From Austwickia chelonae NBRC 105200 (GTDB lineage Bacteria > Actinomycetota > Actinomycetes > Actinomycetales > Dermatophilaceae): DNA of 64,000 nucleotides. The position numbers were made by a program, and so were the translations under genes. Shown one piece after another: positions 27,108 through 35,750 of this stretch. The stretch's first letter is position 1. The number at the start of each line of letters is the position of its first letter. The notes beneath the pieces were generated by a model. It did not search any database, was not told the origin of the DNA, and saw nothing but the letters and a program-made list of their open reading frames with translations. The stretch is from the NCBI RefSeq assembly GCF_000298175.1, contig NZ_BAGZ01000005.1, positions 1-64,000 of the forward strand, given 5' to 3'.

Positions 27108-27132
27108 CGGGGCGCCTTCTTATCAGGTCTTA

Positions 27133-29133
27133 TCAGGGATGAGCGGTGAGGCGTCGCAGTGAGATGTTACTCACCCGCGCAAGCACGAACGCAAATACGA
27201 CAACACTGAGTGCAAGCAAAATGACAGTGCCTACCACTTCACCATGCGTATAGCGATCATCAAGCATCGTGGGTATTGGAATATATCCTTGAGTGAAGAA
27301 TTCATCCTGGGCCGACACTCGGTGTAGCAGCAGCACGACCACTGTTATAGAAAGGAAGGCTTCGAGAGATAAAACCACCAGGTTTGATTGCATAAAAGAC
27401 CACCCATGCAGTCGTCGAATGAAATCACGCTGTCCTCTGCGTGCCATATATATCACGGACACAGTGAGTGAACTGCTCACCAGGGCAAGCCCCGCAATAG
27501 CTGCATTCACCCATTGCAGGTGATACTCGCTTCTTACGCTGGCTATATCTTGATCTGCTCGATCTGCGGTTGAGATGATGGAGCTGAATAGTGAACCGAA
27601 TCGACCATCCACAATTTTCTGTGCAGCTTCCAGCGTTGTAAACTGCACCTCTCCTCGACTCAGGGCACTGGCAACATTGTATGGACTCATGAGTGCCAAT
27701 GGCTGACGAGCTACCATAATCGCCTGGTTTTCCCGGTTCCCACGGGGGATGCCAGACATGGTGGTGATCGGAGAAAAAGGTATAGCCGATGGGGACGATT
27801 CCCTGCGAAGTTTCCACCCCTCCAGTGAGGGCCTTAGCACGCTGCGGGCCCTCTCGTGGAGCTCGCTGTCAGAGATGCTGGTGCCTGGCGGCGTGACTAT
27901 CAGAAGTTCCTTCTCTCCGGGTATCCCTTCCTGCCCTAGGTGACGATACATACCGTCATCGACCAACAAAGCTCTGGGCTGAGTCCCGTCAGCTAGGAGA
28001 TCGATCATTGTCGATATTCGCACCTCACCAGACCGTGTGCCACCAATAAGGTAGCGCTGAAGTTCGACCGCGCGATCATCATGTGGAACATCAGTCATGG
28101 TGACCGTATAAGTGACTCCATATTTGAGTGACTCCGCGCGTTCTGAGGCAAGTGACTCCAATGCCACGGACCCAGCGCTAAGCCCATGTATCACAGAGAG
28201 CATTAATACAAGGGTGGGAATGCGCACGAGGTAAACAGGGAGATGCCCTGTCCGGAAAGGAAGGCGCCCCTTTATCGAGGCGATGACGCTCATAAATGTG
28301 ATAATGCGCAACGCTAGTAAGCCCACTAGTAAGCCGACAACCATCGGCACTGCAGAAATGAGAAGTGAACTCACCATAAATTGACCAAAGAAGGCGAGGC
28401 GATTGTAGGGCAGAAGTAACCCGGCAGCAATGATGACTGCGAGAAGACTCATGATCAAAGCACCTCGCGCCAGAGCAAGTGTCAACATCATCGCCTGTTG
28501 CAGGTAGCCGAATCCATGAAGCTGTTCGATAGCCGACCGTTTCGCCTGATAGACGACCCCCGCTGTCACCAGTGCCGCCACCAAGAGGGTTGTCATGGCA
28601 AAGGCGTAGAGCTTCGCTCCAGCCAGGAAGAACTCCAGAGCATGCTTAAACGAAAATGCATCTTGATAGTGGTATGTGAAGCCCCATGAGGTGACGAACC
28701 CTTCCACGGGGCCTTTTGCATGCGGCTCAAATATGACCAAGGGACTTGTCGGTGACAACCTGACATCGGGCGAGAAAGGTCGAATCGTGAGATGTGCCTC
28801 TGGACTGAACTCCGTGCGCCCATTAATCCACTCCTGACCGAGACCGAGTGGGCCCGCGCCAGGGATCACGTGCAAGATCTCCCCATCTTCACCCCCCGAT
28901 GGGTCGCTCATCACCACGGCCACATCGATGTGTTCACTTACTGCCATTTTCTGCAGGTCTCGAAAATACTCTTTCGAGTCTATCTTCTTTTCCGATCCAT
29001 AGGGATTGATTCTGCCGAATGATCCCATTTCTGACTGCTCCGATAAGAGCTTAAAGCAGAGGAATGAGAAGAGGAACCCAAAGACTACAGACAGGGCTAT
29101 TGCTGACGTCAGTGTGCGATTAAGTCGCATCAT
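27133..29133 (-). CDS. bacteriocin-associated integral membrane protein (DUF1430-like)
   Basis: 666 aa. One N-terminal membrane segment, a large extracytoplasmic domain (about residues 35-165), three to four membrane segments (about 170-310), a second extracytoplasmic domain (about 325-530) and a C-terminal group of three to four segments. This is the topology of the lactococcin-972-associated membrane protein (TIGR01654/DUF1430), an FtsX/MacB-like permease. The assignment rests on topology, size and position between a lactococcin-like peptide gene and an ATPase. A strong AGGAGGA ribosome binding site lies 6 nt before the ATG. AT-richer than core genes. Confidence 0.82.
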   Translation of the reverse strand: MMRLNRTLTSAIALSVVFGFLFSFLCFKLLSEQSEMGSFGRINPYGSEKKIDSKEYFRDLQKMAVSEHIDVAVVMSDPSGGEDGEILHVIPGAGPLGLGQEWINGRTEFSPEAHLTIRPFSPDVRLSPTSPLVIFEPHAKGPVEGFVTSWGFTYHYQDAFSFKHALEFFLAGAKLYAFAMTTLLVAALVTAGVVYQAKRSAIEQLHGFGYLQQAMMLTLALARGALIMSLLAVIIAAGLLLPYNRLAFFGQFMVSSLLISAVPMVVGLLVGLLALRIITFMSVIASIKGRLPFRTGHLPVYLVRIPTLVLMLSVIHGLSAGSVALESLASERAESLKYGVTYTVTMTDVPHDDRAVELQRYLIGGTRSGEVRISTMIDLLADGTQPRALLVDDGMYRHLGQEGIPGEKELLIVTPPGTSISDSELHERARSVLRPSLEGWKLRRESSPSAIPFSPITTMSGIPRGNRENQAIMVARQPLALMSPYNVASALSRGEVQFTTLEAAQKIVDGRFGSLFSSIISTADRADQDIASVRSEYHLQWVNAAIAGLALVSSSLTVSVIYMARRGQRDFIRRLHGWSFMQSNLVVLSLEAFLSITVVVLLLHRVSAQDEFFTQGYIPIPTMLDDRYTHGEVVGTVILLALSVVVFAFVLARVSNISLRRLTAHP

Positions 29134-29146
29134 TACCTTCCTCCTG

Positions 29147-29491
29147 TCAGCACGTGGGTCGAGGGTATCTGGCCGGCCTCAATTCAGGCTCACAGCACAG
29201 CCGTGGCCAGGGTGCCGTAATCTGTAATATTCCGATACGCCGATCCCATCGGCTAGTATTTGGTAAATCCACATTTGACCCCATGCGCTCCGAGTCAAAT
29301 TCAACGCCCTTATTTATGACCGAGCTGCCGTACGTCTTGCTTCGATGCCAGTAGCTGGACCAGGAGCTCTTCTGGTCATGATCGTAATCCCAAAGACCAT
29401 CATCATCTTGAGCATCAGCGTAGGCGGCAGCGGCACCGGTTGAACTGAGCGAAGTAGCCGCGAACACGGCTGCAATGAGAGACTTACACAT
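29147..29491 (-). CDS. lactococcin-972-family bacteriocin precursor, probably frameshifted
   Basis: 114 aa as read. A signal peptide (residues 1-27) ends in AYADA, and the mature part starts QDDDGLW. The segment SSYWHRSKTYGSSVIN lines up with SNYHHGSKTHSATVVN of lactococcin 972. After that the in-frame sequence loses the family pattern and ends in a Pro/Cys-rich tail. The +1 frame from about 29315 encodes a Trp followed 13 residues later by Tyr-Tyr (GIGVSEYYRL), close to the family ending, and stops at 29179. One extra G in the GGG at about 29307-29309 would explain this. First gene of the operon; ATG at 29491 with GGGGAG close upstream. Signal, position and partner genes make the family firm; whether it is functional is open. 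Confidence 0.75.
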   Translation of the reverse strand: MCKSLIAAVFAATSLSSTGAAAAYADAQDDDGLWDYDHDQKSSWSSYWHRSKTYGSSVINKGVEFDSERMGSNVDLPNTSRWDRRIGILQITAPWPRLCCEPELRPARYPRPTC

Positions 29492-30702
29492 GATCTCCCC
29501 ATGTGGTGAGAGTGTGTGAATGTCGCTCAATCTACGATTTTGAGATAATCCACACCGCCCAGAGCGCAGCGGTGGAATTATCCTTGGTTCGGTCCCCCAA
29601 TAACCCCGAAACCAGCTGCATGCGCATCATACTTTTTGGAGAGTGTCTTAACCCGGATCTCCCATCGACTGGTGTCGCGGCGGAGCTGGCGCCGGTGCTG
29701 ATGGAACAAGGCGGACTCTTGTAAGGGGGTACGACGAGGCGCCGGGTATCGATGCCGCAGGGTTTTGGGTTCCCACCGGCGGGCTTCGTGGTCGGGGGAG
29801 GCCGTTTGCGAGTTGCACGATCAGCCGCTAGGCCCGATTCTGCAAGAAGCCCTGCAAGAGCAGGTTGACCAGGCTCGGCGTTCAAGCCGATGACCAGCGG
29901 ACTCGCCGCCGTCACTGCGTGACCCGGTGCATGCGCCCCGGCCCCAGCGCCAACGAGACCGCCAGATCCAGTAACACCTCGGCATGGGCCATGCTGCTAC
30001 TCATCTGAGAAGTGCCCTTCGGCTCACGTGAGTATCTGCTGTCGTAAGTGACGTCCTCGCAGTTCAGTGGCATTTCTCATGTTCTCGACTCACGTTACAG
30101 ATGAAATCTCTGGGCTGGGGAGGCCCCCAGCGATCCTGAACTACCCGCACAGAACGCCTAAAACTGACAGGGCACGAGAGAAGCAACAGGGGTGTGCTCG
30201 GGCTCGGGGAGGGGTGGTTATTCAGCCCTGATGCCAGGGATAGGGGGAGGCTTGCGCTTCTGTTTCGGTGTCCTGTGCTCAGGCCGATGATTGCGGCTGG
30301 TTCCGAGATACTGAACCGCCCCAATGCGGCAAAGAAACGATATTTTCCGATAACAATACTTATGTCACTTTGTTTAAAACAAAAACCCTCTACGGCGTAA
30401 CGCTCACCAGCACCTTCATGAGAGTGAAAACTCCGACCTTGCCGGATGCTTCCCAGTTGAAGAGACCGCCGTCACGGTTTCGCTCAACACGAAAAAGGTC
30501 ATCGCTGCATGTACGGGAAGCCAGTGGATCGGCCGGTGGGGGAGTTGCGCCTCCGCTGAGGGCGGTGAAATAGCTTCTAGCTGTAGGTTTTTCAGCCGTA
30601 GAAGGTCCCGGCGAGGAGTCGCCTGGGTGGATCCACTACTGTCGCTGCAGATTTCATCTGACGACGTGGGCCGACCTGCAGAGGTCCTACCCGGAACGGA
30701 GT
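29492..30702. other. long intergenic stretch, probable decayed sequence
   Basis: About 1.2 kb with no intact gene that I can support. Short interrupted frames occur on both strands, for example a plus-strand end reading DQPLGPILQEALQEQVDQA (about 29807-29870). AT-rich patches (about 30325-30400) alternate with GC-rich ones. No transposase motif or terminal inverted repeat was identified. It must contain the promoters of the divergent bacteriocin operon and protease gene. Confidence 0.45.
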
Positions 30703-31977
30703 ATGACCACCATGCCACGGCACACCCAGACGACAACACACCGCCACGTCCGAACGGCCATGAGCCTCGCGGTCACTACCGCCCTGACCCTCACCGTGGC
30801 ACCTCTTCTCGCCCACGCCGGAGAAAAATCCGCGGACCGGGCAGAGGAAATCAGCGACATCACCAAGATGTCCGCCGACCACATCTCCCGTGCCTTCGGA
30901 CTCTCCGCGGAGGACGCCCTCAGCCGGGCACACGAACAGGAGAAACATGCCGGCACCGCCCGCGATATCCAGGCGAAGCTGGGGGAGCGCACCTCAGGAT
31001 CCTTCATCGACCAGAAACGCGGAAAACTCGTCGTGAACGTCGTCGACGACGCGACAGCCAAACAGATCAGTGGAGACAAGGTCGAAGCGAAGGTCGTCAA
31101 GACCTCACGTAGAGAGATCGAAACCAACCGGAGGAAAGCCGAGGAAACACTCGGCGATCTGGCGAAGGCAACATCTCTGGACACCCGTCGGAACACGATC
31201 GTGCTCACCGTGTCGAACAAGGACGGTGATGCGGCCAGAAAAGCAGTCGAAGGCCTCGACAACGTCGAGATCCAGACCTCCGACGACGAGTTCGAAGACG
31301 AAGCATCCATCATCGCAGAAGACACGCCACGCACATCGGTTTACGGCGGACAGAAAATAACCTTCACCCGAGAAGCGAAGAGATTCAAATGCTCTCTCGG
31401 ATTCAACGCCCAGAAAGACGGTAAGGACGTCTTCATCACCGCCGGCCACTGCGGCAGAGGGAACGCAACCTTCACCAAGAACGGCAAGAAGCTCGGCGTC
31501 ACCCAGGAGTTCGCATACCCCGGCCACGACATGGCCTATGCCACGCTCGACCCGGCCTGGGAGGGCAAAGACGCCGTGGACAAATGGAACGGGAAGGTCG
31601 TCGTCGTCAAAGGATCCACCGAAGCACCCGTCGGAACATCCGTCTGCAAATCAGGACAGACCACCGGATGGACCTGCGGCACCATCACCGCCAAGGACGT
31701 CACCGCGAAATACCGCAACAAGAAAACCGGCCAGGTTGCCCGGATCACCGGGCTCACCCAGACCGACGCCTGCAGCGCCAAAGGTGACTCCGGTGGCGCC
31801 TGGATGGCCGGGAACCAAGCCCAGGGTGTGCACTCCGGAGGGAACGGCCGCAAGATCATCGATCCGAAGACCCGGGCCTGCCGGCACCAGGACGGCAAGC
31901 CGAACGTGGCCTATTTTCAACCGCTCAATCCGATCCTCGAGACCTACGGTCTGACCCTGAAAATCCGCCGGAACTGA
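30703..31977 (+). CDS. secreted S1-family serine protease (streptogrisin-like)
   Basis: 424 aa preproprotein. Signal peptide (to about residue 39, ending LAHAGE). A helical, charged pro-region (about 40-205) resembles an alpha-lytic-protease-type prodomain, with DQKRGKLVVNVVDDATA. The chymotrypsin-fold catalytic domain has H249 in ITAGHCG, D276 in GHDMAYA and S363 in CSAKGDSGGAW, plus Cys pairs that can form disulfides. The prodomain should act as a folding chaperone and inhibitor that is cleaved outside the cell. A second ATG at 30712 is an alternative start. The 3' end overlaps the convergent uvrA-like gene by 53 nt. Confidence 0.92.
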   Translation: MTTMPRHTQTTTHRHVRTAMSLAVTTALTLTVAPLLAHAGEKSADRAEEISDITKMSADHISRAFGLSAEDALSRAHEQEKHAGTARDIQAKLGERTSGSFIDQKRGKLVVNVVDDATAKQISGDKVEAKVVKTSRREIETNRRKAEETLGDLAKATSLDTRRNTIVLTVSNKDGDAARKAVEGLDNVEIQTSDDEFEDEASIIAEDTPRTSVYGGQKITFTREAKRFKCSLGFNAQKDGKDVFITAGHCGRGNATFTKNGKKLGVTQEFAYPGHDMAYATLDPAWEGKDAVDKWNGKVVVVKGSTEAPVGTSVCKSGQTTGWTCGTITAKDVTAKYRNKKTGQVARITGLTQTDACSAKGDSGGAWMAGNQAQGVHSGGNGRKIIDPKTRACRHQDGKPNVAYFQPLNPILETYGLTLKIRRN

Positions 31978-34336
31978 CCGCTGCCGCCAGATACCGACCG
32001 GTGAGCGTCGAGGACGCAGCGACCAGGTCGGCCGGTGTCCCCTCGAAGACCACCCGGCCCCCGTCGTGCCCCGCACCCGGCCCCAGATCGATCAACCAAT
32101 CCGCCTGGGCCATCACCGCTTCGTGGTGCTCGATGACGATCACGGTACGCCCCGCATCGACCAAGCGGTCCACCATCGCGAGCAGATGAGCGACATCCGC
32201 CGGATGCAGACCCGTCGTCGGCTCGTCCAACACATAGATATCGCCCTTCTCCGCCATCCGCGCAGCCAGTTTCAGTCGCTGACGCTCCCCACCGGACAAC
32301 GTGGTCAGCGGCTGCCCCAACCGCAGATATCCCAGACCGACATCGCTCAACCTTCCGAGGACGATGCCGGCCGCCGGCGCACGGGCATGGCCCTCCTCGA
32401 AGAAGACCGTCGCCTCCGCCACCGACATCTCCAAGACCTCGGCGATATTCAACCCACCAAGGCCGAACTTCAACACCGACTCGTCGAACCGTCGACCCTC
32501 GCAGTCCTCACAGACCGTCGACACCCCGGCCATCACCGCCAGATCGGTGTAGATCACCCCAGCGCCTTTGCACGACGGACAGGCACCGTCCGAATTCGAA
32601 CTGAACAACGAAGGTTTCACGCCGTTCGCCTTCGCGAACGCCTTACGGATCGGGTCGAGCAGCCCCGTGTACGTCGCCGGATTGCTCCTCCGTGAACCCC
32701 GGATCGGGGACTGATCCACCGCCACCACACCCTCCCCGGGCGACACCGACCCGTGGATCAGTGAACTCTTCCCCGACCCGGCGACCCCCGTGACCACCGT
32801 GAACACTCCCAACGGAATATCCACGTCGACATCCTGCAGGTTGTGCCGCGAGGCACCTCGCACCGCCAACACCCCCGTCGGTGTACGCACCGACGCCTTC
32901 AGGCGAGCACGGTCGTCCAGATGCCGCGACGTCAACGTCCTTGCCGCCCGCAACTCCTCGACACTGCCCGCGAAGACGAGCCGACCGCCCTCAGAACCCG
33001 CACCCGGCCCCAACTCCACCACGTGATCCGCGATCACGACCGTCTCCTGCGCGTGCTCGACGACGAGCACCGTATTGCCCTTGTCTCGCAGACGCAGCAA
33101 CAGTTCGTTCATGCGGACGATGTCGTGCGGGTGCATCCCCGTCGTCGGCTCGTCGAAGACATAGGTCACGTCGGTGAGCGCCGACCCGAGATGGCGGATC
33201 ATCTTCGTCCGCTGCGACTCCCCGCCGGACAGGCTCCCGGTGGCCCGGTCCAAGGACAGATAACCCAGCCCGATATGCACGAAAGCGTCCAAGGTCTCCC
33301 GCAAGGACACCAACAGCGGCGCGACCGAAGGTGAGTCGAGCCGCGCGATCCAGTCCGCGAGATCGCTGATCTGCATCGAACACAGATCAGCGATGTTCTT
33401 CCCCGCGATCCGCGAGGAAAGGGCACGCTCGTTGAGCCTGGCGCCCTGGCACTCGGGACAGACCTCGAAGACGACCGCCCGGTCCACGAACGCCCGGATA
33501 TGCGGTTGCATCGCTTCCCGGTCCTTCGCGAGCATCGACTTCCGCAACCGGGGGATCAGCCCTTCATAGGTCAGGTTGACACCGTCCACCCGGATCTTGG
33601 TGGGTTCGCGATACAGCAGATCCTGCATTTCCTGTGCGGTGAACTCACGCAACGGTTTATCCATGTCGAAATAGCCGCTGCCGCTGAAGATCCGGCCGTA
33701 CCAGCCGTCCATCGAATAGCCAGGAACAGTGAGTGCGCCGCCGTTGAGGGAAAGGTCCTCGTCGAACAGTGCGGAGAGGTCGATCTCGGCGACCGAACCG
33801 GTCCCCTCACAGCGGGTACACATTCCCCCGAGTCGTTCGTACGTGCGTTTTTCCTTCGTGGGTCGATCACCTTTTTCGATGGTGATCGCACCGGCGCCTC
33901 GCACAGTGGCCGTATTGAAGGAGAAAGCACTGGCCGGGCCGATATGGGGATCACCGATCCGGCTGAACAGCATCCGTAGGACGGCGTGGGCGTCGGTGAC
34001 GGTGCCGACCGTCGAGCGAGGGTTCGCGCCCAACCGTTCCTGGTCGACGACGATCGCCGTGGTCAGCCCCTCTAGGTGATCCACCTCCGGGCGCGACAGC
34101 GCCGGCATGAAACCCTGCACGAAGGTGCTGTAGGTCTCGTTGATCATGCGCTGCGACTCGGCGGCGATCGTGCCGAACACCAGGGAGCTCTTGCCCGACC
34201 CGGACACCCCGACGAAAACGGTGAGCCTTCTCTTGGGCAGGTCCAGATCGACTGAGCGCAGATTGTTCCCGTGAGCGCCTCGCACCCGGATGACGTCATG
34301 ACGGTCAGCAGGATGGACAGCGGGCGTCGTCGTCAT
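31925..34336 (-). CDS. UvrA-like ABC ATPase (UvrA2 / drug-resistance type)
   Basis: 803 aa, shorter than canonical UvrA (about 950). Two ABC cassettes: first Walker A GVSGSGKSS (about residues 42-50) and LSGGESQRTKM; second Walker A GVAGSGKSS and LSGGERQRLKL, with DEPTTGMHP and DEPTTGLHP Walker B regions. Zinc-type Cys pairs occur as CTRCEGTG, CPECQGARL and CPSCKGAG. The short form lacks most of the UvrB-binding insertion and is the class linked to DNA-intercalator resistance or unknown repair roles, not the housekeeping excinuclease. GGGAG lies 6 nt before the ATG at 34336. Confidence 0.9.
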   Translation of the reverse strand: MTTTPAVHPADRHDVIRVRGAHGNNLRSVDLDLPKRRLTVFVGVSGSGKSSLVFGTIAAESQRMINETYSTFVQGFMPALSRPEVDHLEGLTTAIVVDQERLGANPRSTVGTVTDAHAVLRMLFSRIGDPHIGPASAFSFNTATVRGAGAITIEKGDRPTKEKRTYERLGGMCTRCEGTGSVAEIDLSALFDEDLSLNGGALTVPGYSMDGWYGRIFSGSGYFDMDKPLREFTAQEMQDLLYREPTKIRVDGVNLTYEGLIPRLRKSMLAKDREAMQPHIRAFVDRAVVFEVCPECQGARLNERALSSRIAGKNIADLCSMQISDLADWIARLDSPSVAPLLVSLRETLDAFVHIGLGYLSLDRATGSLSGGESQRTKMIRHLGSALTDVTYVFDEPTTGMHPHDIVRMNELLLRLRDKGNTVLVVEHAQETVVIADHVVELGPGAGSEGGRLVFAGSVEELRAARTLTSRHLDDRARLKASVRTPTGVLAVRGASRHNLQDVDVDIPLGVFTVVTGVAGSGKSSLIHGSVSPGEGVVAVDQSPIRGSRRSNPATYTGLLDPIRKAFAKANGVKPSLFSSNSDGACPSCKGAGVIYTDLAVMAGVSTVCEDCEGRRFDESVLKFGLGGLNIAEVLEMSVAEATVFFEEGHARAPAAGIVLGRLSDVGLGYLRLGQPLTTLSGGERQRLKLAARMAEKGDIYVLDEPTTGLHPADVAHLLAMVDRLVDAGRTVIVIEHHEAVMAQADWLIDLGPGAGHDGGRVVFEGTPADLVAASSTLTGRYLAAAVSSGGFSGSDRRSRGSD

Positions 34337-34552
34337 CGAGGTCTCCCGAGGTGGGCGAGCGGCGAAGAACCGGACGTCCCCACCTCAGATCAGGGTATGT
34401 CCGATCTGTCGGGTTGTGAGAGATGTTGTATTTCTGATTGCTAGAGAGGACTGAAGTCCGGATCTATATTCCATCTCAGAAGCTTCGCTGAAGCCTTTTA
34501 GGTACTTTTGTTTGCCTACTCTCTGGGTAGAAGACTTGTAAGTAGGTAAGAA

Positions 34553-34590
34553 GTGCTTCCTCGGAGGAAATTTTTCCTCCGAGGAAGCAC
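34553..34590 (-). terminator. hairpin terminator for the overlapping hypothetical pair
   Basis: An 18-bp perfect stem (GTGCTTCCTCGGAGGAAA and its complement) with a 2-nt spacer, 24 nt after the end of the 34614-35189 gene. Confidence 0.7.
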
Positions 34591-34613
34591 CGGGAGTGTG
34601 TGGTGTCGGTTTG

Positions 34614-35189
34614 TCAAGCTGGCCTTATGGCTGACCTCTTATAGTGGGCCATGGGAGGTGCTTCTCCCATTTTTTCGTGCTTCACTGTCATATTTTTGCA
34701 CGTGAGAGATCCATTCTGTTCCCGCTGCCATTCGCGTCCGGATGAATCTGTGAAATTAATGAAGGCGACGGCCCAATCCTTCTTGTTCATAATGGGGCGT
34801 ATGATCCCGGTTGGCGCGTCAGGGAATGCCCAATGATAAGATGTATTCACCCTTTCAATAAAATACTCCCCCGGGGGAACTGTGCACAGTTTAATGGGAG
34901 GTTCAGGTGCTCCGTTTCGATCTTTACTGCTTATGCAGACGTCGTATATTGGCATAGTGGAGATATTTCTGAGGAGGATTCCAGACTTGCGGATGTCACC
35001 TTCGAGTTGGATCGCCGTCCACGCGGAGACTCCGGTCGCAGATGAACTAAGCCTCTCCTTTTCAGCAATGGCGTCGCGCTGTCGTTCAATCTGCTGAATA
35101 TGGAAAGCCGTTATCCCTGCCCATGTGGCGACAAATAGTGCACCAAGTCCAGATATTGCTGAGATCATTTCAGGGGATATTCCGAACAT
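34614..35189 (-). CDS. hypothetical membrane-anchored protein
   Basis: 191 aa. One N-terminal membrane segment (about residues 8-30), a short charged helix (IQQIERQRDAIAEKERL), then a predicted beta-rich domain with ILLRNISTMPIYDVCISS, a TVPPGEYFIE turn and FINFTDSSGREWQREQNG. This pattern is common in actinobacterial proteins of unknown function. AT-richer than neighbours. It overlaps the upstream 35165-35536 gene by 25 nt, so the two are an operon. No function is assigned. Confidence 0.7.
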   Translation of the reverse strand: MFGISPEMISAISGLGALFVATWAGITAFHIQQIERQRDAIAEKERLSSSATGVSAWTAIQLEGDIRKSGILLRNISTMPIYDVCISSKDRNGAPEPPIKLCTVPPGEYFIERVNTSYHWAFPDAPTGIIRPIMNKKDWAVAFINFTDSSGREWQREQNGSLTCKNMTVKHEKMGEAPPMAHYKRSAIRPA

Positions 35190-35536
35190 GTCTTCTCCTG
35201 GAAATAAAGATCTTCAACTGCGGATGGTGGGGTGGGGTATCCTTGTTTTAACCACTGGGATGCAGACTTGGCGTCAAATCCGAATGACTCCCACCTAGTG
35301 GCGAGACGAGGGGGGATACCTAGATGTTCCCATTCCTGGGGAGAGCACCACATGCTGGGGTGGTCTGGCTCCTCGGGAAATTCTGGTAGGGGGAGCCCCG
35401 AGGCTATCCATAATTGCCAGGATCGATATCTGGGGGAATCGGCTAATCGGGGCGAAAATATTGCTTCTGCACTTGAGATTTGTGCCGATATTGCACCCCG
35501 GGTAGCGACTTCGATTGCTTGATGAGTGGCTAGCAT
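35165..35536 (-). CDS. hypothetical protein with Trp/Gly helical repeats
   Basis: 123 aa, unrecognised. Trp-rich (six Trp). The C-terminal half shows a repeating pattern of Ala-x-x-Trp and Gly-Phe/Gly-Tyr: LATRWESFGFDAKSASQWLKQ. Similar W-x-x-x-GF repeats occur in actinobacterial proteins of unknown role. No signal or membrane segment. First gene of a two-gene AT-rich operon with the membrane-anchored protein, followed by a strong hairpin. Confidence 0.6.
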   Translation of the reverse strand: MLATHQAIEVATRGAISAQISSAEAIFSPRLADSPRYRSWQLWIASGLPLPEFPEEPDHPSMWCSPQEWEHLGIPPRLATRWESFGFDAKSASQWLKQGYPTPPSAVEDLYFQEKTCSEYPLK

Positions 35537-35618
35537 GAAGATCCCGCCTTCATTAAAAGTTGCAGCTCCGATCGGCCACTTTTAAGTGAAGGTGAGAAAT
35601 TACTTATCTGTAATTTAC

Positions 35619-35637
35619 TAAGGTTAGGCTTTCGTGG
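35619..35637. promoter_or_regulatory. possible DtxR/IdeR-like iron box
   Basis: TAAGGTTAGGCTTTCGTGG matches 15 of 19 positions of the DtxR-family consensus palindrome, with the left half perfect and the right half degraded. No iron gene is adjacent; the nearest downstream start is the 35165-35536 gene on the minus strand. Weak. Confidence 0.25.
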
Positions 35638-35667
35638 GTATCGCTATTTTTGCAACATGACTCAGAT

Positions 35668-35690
35668 AGACCTGTGAGGTCTTTTATTTT
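35668..35690 (+). terminator. small intrinsic-type terminator
   Basis: A 6-bp stem AGACCT/AGGTCT with a GTG loop, followed on the plus strand by TTTATTTT. No plus-strand gene is visible upstream, so it may be a relic. Confidence 0.35.
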
Positions 35691-35750
35691 CTATCAAAAA
35701 TACTTAATTCCATACAGGGTTGCGGCATGTTGAGAGTGGACTCTTTCCGG

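Noticed and set aside
29532-29915. 127-codon minus-strand frame as a transposase remnant
   Set aside because: Pro/Ala-rich, no transposase motif, no inverted repeats and no start signal; described only as decayed sequence.
25122-35750. Second attachment site (copy of the tRNA-Lys 3' end)
   Set aside because: Scanning by eye for the T-arm and acceptor end found no second copy; a computed alignment would be needed to be sure.
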